This document shows, one piece after another, positions 7,481 through 13,778 of a stretch of DNA of 15,953 bases. Both the position numbers and the translations under genes were made by a program. The notes below the pieces were generated by a model, which was not told where the DNA came from, searched no databases, and saw only the letters and a list, made by a program, of their open reading frames with translations. Position 1 is the stretch's first letter, and each line of letters begins with the position of its first letter. Source of the DNA: CAYJXJ01 sp964374095 (GTDB taxonomy: Bacteria > Elusimicrobiota > Elusimicrobia > UBA1565 > UBA9628); assembly GCA_964374095.1 (NCBI GenBank), contig CAYJXJ010000106.1:1-15953 (forward strand), given 5' to 3'.

Positions 7481-8517
7481 CAAATCAGCTCGAGGGGGGC
7501 CGAGGGGGGCTTGAGGCCCAGGTGTTCGTAGGCTCGGGGCGTGGCCACGCGGCCGCGCGGGGTGCGGGCGATGAAGCCGGACTGGATCAGGAAGGGCTCG
7601 ATCACGTCGGTGAGCGTGTCGCCCTCCTCGGAGATGGCGATGGCCAGGTTGTCGGCGCCCACCGGGCCGCCACCGAACTTCCCGGTCAAGGCCGAGAGCA
7701 GGCGCCGGTCCATGGCGTCGAGCCCCGCGCGGTCCACCTCGAGCCTGTCCAAAGCGCCTCGCGCCACCTCGCCGGTGACCGTCCCGCGGCCGTCGACTTG
7801 GGCGAAGTCCCGCACGCGGCGCAGGAGCCGGTTGGCGATGCGCGGCGTCGCGCGGCAGCGCCGGGCGATCTCCATCGTCCCTTCGGGCTCCGCGGGAACC
7901 CTCATGAGGGCCGCGGAGCGGCGCACGATGGCGTCGAGCTCCGCGGTCTCGTAGAAACTAAGGTTGGCGACGATGCCGAAGCGGTCGCGCAAGGGGCCCG
8001 CCAACAGCCCCGCGCGGGTGGTCGCGCCGATCATGGTGAAGCGCTCGATCTTGAGTTTCATGGCCGAGGCCGAGGGGCCCTTGCCCGTGGCGATGTAGAG
8101 GTGCGAGTCCTCCATGACCGGGTAGAGCGACTCCTCGACCAGGGGGTTGAGGCGATGGATCTCATCGATGAAGAAGACATCCCCCGCTTGCAGGTCGGTC
8201 AGGATGGCGGCCAGGTCGCCGGGCCGGGAAATGGTCGGGCCCGATGAGACGCGCAGGTTGACGCCCAATTCGCGGGCGATGATGTTGGCCAAGGTGGTCT
8301 TTCCCAGCCCGGGCGGGGAGTAGAAGAGGCAGTGGTCGAGGGGCTCCTTGCGGCGGCGGGCGGCTTCGATGAAGACCCTGAGATTGGCTTTGAGGGCTTC
8401 CTGTCCGACGAACTCCGACAACGATCTCGGCCGCAGGGCGAGATCGTGAGGCTCGTCGTCGGGCCGCGCCGCCGGGGAGACCGGAGATTCCGGGCGGATG
8501 TCCTGGCGCGGGCTCAT
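7480..8517 (-). CDS. ruvB: Holliday junction branch-migration ATPase RuvB
   Basis: RuvB is the hexameric AAA+ motor that drives branch migration together with RuvA. The protein has 345 residues. Motifs in order: FVGQEALKANL (36-46); Walker A PPGLGKTT (68-75); Walker B FIDEIHRL with D118 and E119; sensor 1 GATTRAG (164-170); a sensor-2 Arg in TPRIANRLLRRVRDFA (about 224-239); and the C-terminal winged helix with RTPRGR (318-323). The start ATG forms ATGA with the ruvA stop. The gene order in transcription is ruvC-ruvA-ruvB, so the whole resolvasome is co-expressed. Confidence 0.97.
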   Translation of the reverse strand: MSPRQDIRPESPVSPAARPDDEPHDLALRPRSLSEFVGQEALKANLRVFIEAARRRKEPLDHCLFYSPPGLGKTTLANIIARELGVNLRVSSGPTISRPGDLAAILTDLQAGDVFFIDEIHRLNPLVEESLYPVMEDSHLYIATGKGPSASAMKLKIERFTMIGATTRAGLLAGPLRDRFGIVANLSFYETAELDAIVRRSAALMRVPAEPEGTMEIARRCRATPRIANRLLRRVRDFAQVDGRGTVTGEVARGALDRLEVDRAGLDAMDRRLLSALTGKFGGGPVGADNLAIAISEEGDTLTDVIEPFLIQSGFIARTPRGRVATPRAYEHLGLKPPSAPLELI

Positions 8518-9149
8518 GCCGGGGCTCCCCCGAGCCGCTTGAGGGCGCGGCGCACCAGCAGTTCGGCGCTGGGCGGCTGCGCCTCGGCTCCCGGGGAAGC
8601 CGCCTGCAGGGCCTCTCTAGCCTCGGAGGCCCGGTAGCCCAGGGCGGTGAGCGCCCCGAGCGCCTGGGACAGCACGGGACCTTCCTCGATCCCATCGGCC
8701 GGACGCAGGCGCTCGGCCCCCGGCATCGCGAGACCGCCGATATGGTCGCGCAGGCCCTCGATGAGGCGCTCGGCCGATTTGCGCGTGAACCCGAAAGCCG
8801 CCGACAGCAGGCGCGCGTCCCGGTCCAGCACCGCCCTCCGGAAATCGGGCAGGGACTTGGAGGCCTTGTCCAAGGCCTCGAGGGCCTTTCGCGCCCCGGT
8901 GGAGGGGACATGGTCGCGCAGGGCCCGGAAGAGCCGGCGCTCGTGCTCGGTCAGGAAGCCGTAAAGGGTGACTCCCCCGCCGTACATGCCGAAGGACTCC
9001 TCCACCCAAAGCCTGGCCTCGCCTCCCGCCTCGGGCAGGCGGGCGGCGGCGTGGCCGGTCACCAAAACCTCGTAGCCGACCCCGCTCACGTCCAGCACGA
9101 CGCGGCCCTCGGATTTGGCGAGGACGACGCCGCGAAGGAAGGCGATCAC
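8514..9149 (-). CDS. ruvA: Holliday junction DNA-binding protein RuvA
   Basis: RuvA binds four-way junctions as a tetramer and loads RuvB. The protein has 211 residues: an N-terminal OB fold (MIAFLRGVVL ... VSGVGYEVLV; TLYGFLTEHERRLF at 61-74), a helix-hairpin-helix domain (about 75-140), and a C-terminal domain III (about 155-208) for RuvB contact. Both HhH motifs are eroded. The usual VSGVGPK reads VPSTGAR (81-87), and the usual PGIGKKTAERL reads FGFTRKSAERL (119-129). It starts with GTG at 9149, overlapping the ruvC stop as GTGA. The identification rests on both domains and on its position between ruvC and ruvB. Confidence 0.94.
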   Translation of the reverse strand: MIAFLRGVVLAKSEGRVVLDVSGVGYEVLVTGHAAARLPEAGGEARLWVEESFGMYGGGVTLYGFLTEHERRLFRALRDHVPSTGARKALEALDKASKSLPDFRRAVLDRDARLLSAAFGFTRKSAERLIEGLRDHIGGLAMPGAERLRPADGIEEGPVLSQALGALTALGYRASEAREALQAASPGAEAQPPSAELLVRRALKRLGGAPA

Positions 9150-9661
9150 TTCCCGCCCCCGATCGCATCGAGGACCTGCAGACCGGTGAGACGCGCGAGC
9201 CGCAGGTGGCAGAGTCCCGCCGCCGCGGCGTCGGCGACATCGTCGGGCGAGAGCACCCGCTCAAGACCCAATACCCGCTGGATGACGCGCTGCATCTGTC
9301 TCTTATCGGCGCGTCCGCTTCCCGTCAACGCAGCCTTGATCGAGCGCGGGTCGTAGCACGCCGCCTCCAGTCCCGCCTGCGCCAGGGCCAACAGGATCAC
9401 GCCGCGGGCCTGCAAAGTCGCCCGGACGCTGGCGGCCGCCTTGAGGAAGAATAGCTCCTCGACCGCCGCGGCCGCCGGCCGCCGGGCGGCCAGCACCGCG
9501 CCCAGCGCGGCGTGGATTTCCTTGAGGCGGCGGGGCAGCGGGGACGACGGCGATGTCTCGATGAGGCCCGAGTCGACCAGGCGCGGGTCGCCGCCGGGGC
9601 CGCGCCCCAGGAATGCCCAGCCCGTCCTGGCCAAGCCGGGGTCGATCCCGAGGACGGTCAT
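9146..9661 (-). CDS. ruvC: Holliday junction resolvase RuvC
   Basis: RuvC is the endonuclease that nicks Holliday junctions symmetrically. The protein has 171 residues, the normal length. The four acidic residues of the RNase H-like active site are visible: D7 in LGIDPGLARTGWA, E68 in AVEELFF, and D141 and D144 in SPDDVADAAAAGLCH. DPRSIKAALTGSGRADKRQM (104-123) matches the conserved central block. The ATG at 9661 lies 9 bases after the yebC stop. The gene is followed without a gap by ruvA. Confidence 0.96.
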   Translation of the reverse strand: MTVLGIDPGLARTGWAFLGRGPGGDPRLVDSGLIETSPSSPLPRRLKEIHAALGAVLAARRPAAAAVEELFFLKAAASVRATLQARGVILLALAQAGLEAACYDPRSIKAALTGSGRADKRQMQRVIQRVLGLERVLSPDDVADAAAAGLCHLRLARLTGLQVLDAIGGGK

Positions 9662-9670
9662 TCCCGCCGG

Positions 9671-10423
9671 TCAGGCGCCGAGCTTGGCCAGGACCTGCTC
9701 CGGAATATCGAAGTTGGCGTAGACATTCTTGATGTCGTCGTGCCCCTCCAGGGCTTCGATGAACCGCAGAACCTTGGGCGCCAGGTCCTCGGAGACGGGG
9801 ACCATGGAATCCGGAATCCTCGAAAGCTCGCTGGACTCCACCGGGATTTTCTCCCCGGCGAGTCCCTGAAGGACGGCGTCGTAATCCTTGGGCTCGGTGA
9901 GGATCTCGAAGCTCTCCCCCGCGGCGTCGATATCCTGGGCGCCCAAGTCGAGGGTCACGGCCAACAGCCGATCCTCGGTGGCCCCGGAGGACTTCGCGAC
10001 CCGGATGATCCCTTTGGGCTTGAACATCCAGGCGACACAGCCGGGCACGCCGAGGTTGCCGCCGTGCTCCTGGAACATGAAGCGCACCTCGGAATTGGTC
10101 CGATTCTTGTTGTCGGTCGTTCCCTCGCAGTAGACCGCCACCCCGCCCGGGCCGTAGCCCTCGTAGGTCAGCTCCTCGTAAACAGCGCCCGGAAGCTCGC
10201 CCGTGCCGCGCTGAATGGCGCGCTTGATGTTGTCGGCAGGCATGTTCGCGCCCTTCGCGTCCTCGATGGCCTTGCGCAGGCGGGGGTTGGAATCGGGGCT
10301 GCCCCCGCCCAGGCGCGCGGCGATGCCGATCTCGCGCACGATCCGCGTCCAAATCTTGCCGCGCTTGGCGTCGAGCAGGCCCTTCTTGTGCTTGATGCCC
10401 GCCCAGTGCGAGTGGCCGCCCAT
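9671..10423 (-). CDS. yebC: YebC/TACO1-family protein
   Basis: YebC-family proteins are cytoplasmic. They have been described as transcriptional regulators (including of ruvC) and, more recently, as factors that help ribosomes through difficult sequences. The protein has 250 residues with the family start MGGHSHWAGIKHKKGLLDAK and the blocks NPRLRKAIEDAKGANMP, RAIQRGTGE and YEGYGPGGVAVYCE, plus an acidic C-terminal domain. I chose the ATG at 10423 because family homology begins there; the frame stays open to 10459. There is no Shine-Dalgarno sequence upstream, and a -10-like TATCAT ends only 7 bases before the start. yebC next to ruvC is a widely conserved arrangement, and it is the first gene of the eight-gene operon. 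Confidence 0.95.
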   Translation of the reverse strand: MGGHSHWAGIKHKKGLLDAKRGKIWTRIVREIGIAARLGGGSPDSNPRLRKAIEDAKGANMPADNIKRAIQRGTGELPGAVYEELTYEGYGPGGVAVYCEGTTDNKNRTNSEVRFMFQEHGGNLGVPGCVAWMFKPKGIIRVAKSSGATEDRLLAVTLDLGAQDIDAAGESFEILTEPKDYDAVLQGLAGEKIPVESSELSRIPDSMVPVSEDLAPKVLRFIEALEGHDDIKNVYANFDIPEQVLAKLGA

Positions 10424-10430
10424 GATCGAA

Positions 10431-10436
10431 ATGATA
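10431..10436 (-). promoter_or_regulatory. possible -10 element for the yebC operon
   Basis: TATCAT on the minus strand, preceded by a run of seven T, ends 7 bases before the yebC ATG. If used, transcription would begin at or very near the start codon, giving a leaderless message. The -35 region at 17-base spacing (ATGGCG) is poor, so this is weak evidence. Confidence 0.25.
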
Positions 10437-10582
10437 CAAAAAAACCATGGTCCCGCCATCCCTGAAGGTAGTTAAGGAAGCCCCCGGTGGGAATGGTAAC
10501 GGGGTGCTACACGGGGGGGTGAGTCGCCCGCGTTGTTGAGTCGGGTTGCCCCTGGCGGCCATCGCCCGCGGTTCTCGCAAAC

Positions 10583-10602
10583 CACCTCCACCGGTGGAGG
10601 TG
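10583..10602 (-). terminator. 20-bp perfect palindrome downstream of mlaD, possible terminator
   Basis: CACCTCCACCGGTGGAGGTG is its own reverse complement. It begins 24 bases past the mlaD stop, so a stem-loop here would sit at the end of the mla transcript. Only GGTTT follows on the minus strand, a poor U tract. It could instead be a protein-binding operator. I see no gene in the rest of the 10424-10625 intergenic stretch. Confidence 0.4.
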
Positions 10603-10625
10603 AGCGCCGGTGAAATGCCGCCGCC

Positions 10626-11759
10626 TCACGGAAATTTTCCCTTCGACTTCTCCGTGAGGCTCTCCCAGAGCTTCCGCTCCAGCTCCACCGACTTCTCAAG
10701 ATTCACGTGGACTTGGGCCGCGAGCAGCTTGAGCTTTTCCTGATCGCCGACCGCGGGGCCGCCCTTCGTCCCGGCGGCGGCCAGGGCGGCCACCAGGTCC
10801 TTGACGGTGCCGTTCAAGGACTCGGCCCCCTCGCTGAAGTCGACCGCGGCGTTGTAGGCGGCGCGCTCGGCGAGGTCCTTGCCGCCGGGCTTGTGGAGCA
10901 GGACCCAGGGACGCCAGCGCACCTCCCGAGTCAGCGCCTTGATGTTCGACGTGGCCTTCTCCGCGTTGGCGATGGCCCGGTGGAGCGGCTCCTTGTCCCG
11001 GGCGACCAGCTTGTCGATGTTGTCGCTGAGCCTGGCCATGGACTGCGAGGCGGCCTGGATGTTCTTAATCGTTTCGGCGATCCGTTCCTTGTGGCCGGCC
11101 ACTCCCCGGTTGATTTCGGATGTCAGCTCTTCGAGATTCTTGACGCTGGAGACAAGACCCTTCTCCGTCCCGGGGATGGTGCGATTCAAGGAGGCCATGA
11201 CGGAATTGGCCTGCTCGGTCATTTTCTTTAGATTCATCAAGGAGCCGCGCAAGGCGGCCAAGGTCTCGCGGTCGGTAAGATCGGTGATGAAGTCGTCCAG
11301 GCGTCTGGCCATGACGCCGGCCTGATTGGCGAGGTCGGTCACCGATAGGGGCGCGGTGCCGCGGATCGTGTCGCCCGCGGCGAACGTCCGCGACGCGCGG
11401 CCGGGCTCGATCGATAACTGAGAGCTGCCCGTCAGGGACCGGCTGGCGAGAATTTTGGTGTCCGTGGCCAAGGCCTCCGGGTAGGCGATTACGGCGGTCA
11501 CTTCGACGGCCGGCATGGATTGCCCGGCCTCGTCTTTGGCGCGGATGACCCGCATTTTCTCGACCTTGCCGAGCTCCAGGCCCATGACCAGGACCGGATC
11601 GGAAACCTTGACCCCCTGGACGTCCGTGAAGAACACGCGGATGGTCTGCTTTTTGGTCAGCAACGATCTCCACCGGCCCGCCGCGGCGAGGATGACGACG
11701 CTCAAGAGGCCCGCCACGAGGATCACCGCGCCGGCTTTGACTTCGGATCTTATCTGCAT
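10626..11759 (-). CDS. mlaD: MCE/MlaD-family lipid-transport protein
   Basis: MlaD-type proteins sit in the inner membrane with a periplasmic MCE domain that forms a ring carrying lipid between permease and envelope. The 377-residue protein has an N-terminal helix (VKAGAVILVAGLLSVVILAA, 7-26), then the MCE domain (about 38-117; VQGVKVSDPVLVMGLELGKV, SLTGSSQLSIEPG). A long, low-complexity helical region (about 140-375) with coiled-coil character follows. Within it, RPWVLLHKPGGKDLAERAAY resembles a segment seen in many long MCE proteins. The ATG at 11759 is preceded by a good Shine-Dalgarno (AGGAGA, 11766-11771) that overlaps the mlaF stop codon. It is the last gene of the operon. Confidence 0.93.
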   Translation of the reverse strand: MQIRSEVKAGAVILVAGLLSVVILAAAGRWRSLLTKKQTIRVFFTDVQGVKVSDPVLVMGLELGKVEKMRVIRAKDEAGQSMPAVEVTAVIAYPEALATDTKILASRSLTGSSQLSIEPGRASRTFAAGDTIRGTAPLSVTDLANQAGVMARRLDDFITDLTDRETLAALRGSLMNLKKMTEQANSVMASLNRTIPGTEKGLVSSVKNLEELTSEINRGVAGHKERIAETIKNIQAASQSMARLSDNIDKLVARDKEPLHRAIANAEKATSNIKALTREVRWRPWVLLHKPGGKDLAERAAYNAAVDFSEGAESLNGTVKDLVAALAAAGTKGGPAVGDQEKLKLLAAQVHVNLEKSVELERKLWESLTEKSKGKFP

Positions 11760-11769
11760 TGCCAGTCTC

Positions 11770-12576
11770 CTAGGGATGGTCGAGCCCGATCAAATCCTCG
11801 ACGTAATCCTTCTTGGAAACCCGCATCGGGATGGGGCCGTCGGGCCGGCCGTTGATGAACTGCTGGACCAACGGGTCCTTGTGGGCGCGCATCGATTGGG
11901 GCGAGCCTTCCGCGACGACCCGGCCCCGGTACAGCAGAATTAGGCGATCCGCGATCTTGAAGGCGCTTTCCATCTCGTGCGTGACGACGATCGAGGTGAC
12001 CCCGGTCTTCTTGTTCAAATCCATCATGAGCTCGTCGATCATGGCGCTCGCCACCGGGTCGAGGCCGGCGGAGGGTTCGTCATAAAACATGATCTGCGGG
12101 TCCAAGGCCATCGCGCGCGCCAGGCCCACGCGCTTTTTCATCCCGCCGCTGATCTGCGCGGGCTTCAAGTGCTCGAAGTCGCGCAGGCCCACCATCTCGA
12201 GCTTCATCTTGACCATGATCTCGATCACGTCGGGGTCCAATTCCGTGTGCTCCTCCAGGGGCAGGGCGATGTTTTCCCCGATGGTGAGCGAGTTGAAAAG
12301 AGCGCCCGACTGGAAAAGAACCCCGATCTTCTGTCTAAGGCGGTCCAAGCCCTCCGTGTCGAGGTCGGCCAAGTCCTCCCCAAGGATGGAGATCGACCCC
12401 GACGTGGGCCGCGCCGCGCCGATCAAATGCTTGAGCAGAGTCGACTTGCCGCAGCCGCTGCCGCCCATGATGACGAGGACCTCACCCTTGGTGACGGCGA
12501 AGTTGAGCTGGTCGAGGACCACGTGGTCCTCGAAGCGCTTGACGAGGTCCTTGACGACGATCACCGGGCCTTCCAT
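11770..12576 (-). CDS. mlaF: MlaF-type ABC transporter ATPase
   Basis: This is the cytoplasmic ATPase of the lipid ABC transporter. The 268-residue protein has Walker A GGSGCGKST (38-46), Q-loop Q89, signature SGGMKKRVGLARA (143-155), Walker B IMFYDEPSAGLDP with D166 and E167, and H-loop H200 in VVTHEM. The SGGMKKR wording and the C-terminal tail to residue 268 are typical of the MlaF (Ttg2A) subfamily. The start follows a 58-base gap after mlaE that holds a strong stem-loop. There is no clear Shine-Dalgarno, so translation may depend on readthrough from upstream. Confidence 0.95.
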   Translation of the reverse strand: MEGPVIVVKDLVKRFEDHVVLDQLNFAVTKGEVLVIMGGSGCGKSTLLKHLIGAARPTSGSISILGEDLADLDTEGLDRLRQKIGVLFQSGALFNSLTIGENIALPLEEHTELDPDVIEIMVKMKLEMVGLRDFEHLKPAQISGGMKKRVGLARAMALDPQIMFYDEPSAGLDPVASAMIDELMMDLNKKTGVTSIVVTHEMESAFKIADRLILLYRGRVVAEGSPQSMRAHKDPLVQQFINGRPDGPIPMRVSKKDYVEDLIGLDHP

Positions 12577-12598
12577 TATATGAGAGGGCCGGGGGCTT

Positions 12599-12634
12599 CG
12601 GCCTGCGCTTCCAGTTTACCGGGGGCGCAGGCCG
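12599..12634 (-). other. intercistronic stem-loop between mlaE and mlaF
   Basis: CGGCCTGCGC (12599-12608) and GCGCAGGCCG (12625-12634) are exact reverse complements. The stem can extend inward by four more pairs, two of them G-U, leaving an 8-base loop. It starts one base after the mlaE stop. No U run follows, so it is less likely a terminator than an RNA-stability or expression-ratio element within the operon. Confidence 0.6.
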
Positions 12635-13444
12635 TCACGAGCCCTCCCAGAGCGTGTAGAAGAGCGCGGTGAAGGCGCAGTCCGCCGCGATGATCATCAC
12701 GATGGCGAGCACCACCGACCGCGTGGTCGCCTTGCCGACGCCTTCGGCCCCGGAGTCCACGGAGAGCCCCTCGTGGCAGGCGATCAGCGCGATGAGCGCG
12801 GCAAAGACCACGCTCTTGAACATCCCCGTGAGAACGTCCTTGACGACCATCAACTCGAGCATTTTCTGGATGAATAGGTCGGGCGCTATGTTCATGACCC
12901 CGTAGGCGATGCCCATTCCGCCCAAGAGCCCCACGAAGTCGCCGATCATGGTGACGCAGGGGACCATGAGGACGGTGGCGAGCAGGCGGGGCACCACGAG
13001 GAATCGCACGGGATCGATCGCCGAGGCGCGGAGCGCCGCGATCTCCTCGCTGACGGCCATCGTCCCGAGCTCGGCGGCGATGGCGGCCCCGGCGTAGCCC
13101 GACATCACCACCGCGGTCAAAAGCGGCCCGAGCTCGCGGAACATGCTCACCCCCACGACGCTGCCCACGTACTGCGAAACGCCGAACTTGCGGAGGATGT
13201 AGGCCATCTGCAGGGCGAGCACGATCCCGACGAAGAACAGCACCAGGCAGACCACGGGCAAGCTCGAGAAGCCCACGCGCGCCATTTGCTCGAAGACGGG
13301 CTGGGGCCTCATCTTTATTTTCCGGTCCCCGAACGGAGCTAGAACCATGTAGTACAGCGAATCGGCCAGCAGCCAGCCGATGCCGCCCACATAACGAAGC
13401 CCGTTCTCCAGGGGCCTCGTCGCTCCCTCCGCGCTAGCCCGCAA
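12635..13444 (-). CDS. mlaE: MlaE-type ABC transporter permease
   Basis: MlaE is the inner-membrane permease of the Mla lipid transporter. The 269-residue protein has an amphipathic N-terminal segment, then about five hydrophobic helices. The MlaE core includes LGPLLTAVVMSGYAGAAIAA (105-124), ELGTMAVSEEIAALRASAID (125-144) and the MLELMVVKDVLTGMFKS region. The proposed TTG start at 13444 overlaps the STAS gene by 11 bases. GGAGG lies only 3 bases upstream, so an in-frame GTG at 13390 (just before GGIGWLLADS) is a possible alternative start. It is followed by mlaF and mlaD. Confidence 0.93.
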   Translation of the reverse strand: MRASAEGATRPLENGLRYVGGIGWLLADSLYYMVLAPFGDRKIKMRPQPVFEQMARVGFSSLPVVCLVLFFVGIVLALQMAYILRKFGVSQYVGSVVGVSMFRELGPLLTAVVMSGYAGAAIAAELGTMAVSEEIAALRASAIDPVRFLVVPRLLATVLMVPCVTMIGDFVGLLGGMGIAYGVMNIAPDLFIQKMLELMVVKDVLTGMFKSVVFAALIALIACHEGLSVDSGAEGVGKATTRSVVLAIVMIIAADCAFTALFYTLWEGS

Positions 13445-13778
13445 GGGCCTCCGCGCGGCTCGGCGAGATGGAGAAAACCTTGTCGAGGCGGGCCAGCTCG
13501 AATACGTCCTTGACGTTGGCGTTCATGCCGCACAGCGCCAGGGAAATGCCCGCGGCCTTGGCGCGCTTGAAGGCTTCGACCAAAGTCGCGACTCCGGAGC
13601 TGTCGATGAATGTGACCCGGGCCAGATCCACGACGACCAGGGCGGGCTTCTTGGCCATCTCCGCGGACAGCGCCGCGCGGAGCTTGGGAGATTCATGCAT
13701 GTCGATCTCGCCCTCGGGACAGAGGACGATCGCCCGGCCCTGGGCCTGGCGTTCCACGATTTCTTGACTTAGGTTCAT
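13434..13778 (-). CDS. STAS-domain protein: anti-sigma factor antagonist or MlaB-like subunit
   Basis: The 114-residue protein is a single STAS domain of the SpoIIAA/RsbV type. The phosphoacceptor loop is intact: VTFIDSSGVATL, with D59 and the predicted phosphorylated S60. Two known roles fit. In partner switches such a protein binds a kinase-type anti-sigma factor and is controlled by phosphorylation. In the Mla transporter a STAS protein, MlaB, binds MlaF. Here it overlaps the phosphatase/kinase-like regulator upstream (ATGA) and mlaE downstream (11 bases), so context supports both roles. The sequence alone does not decide. Confidence 0.9.
   Translation of the reverse strand: MNLSQEIVERQAQGRAIVLCPEGEIDMHESPKLRAALSAEMAKKPALVVVDLARVTFIDSSGVATLVEAFKRAKAAGISLALCGMNANVKDVFELARLDKVFSISPSRAEALAG

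Noticed and set aside
12575..12580. Perfect TATAAT on the minus strand at the mlaF start
   Set aside because: It overlaps the ATG itself, so a transcript from it would start inside mlaF. I found no matching -35.
13434..13778. Firm naming of the STAS gene as mlaB or as an rsbV/spoIIAA gene
   Set aside because: The sequence fits a general STAS domain with an intact phosphoserine loop, and its neighbours support both roles. The sequence alone cannot choose.
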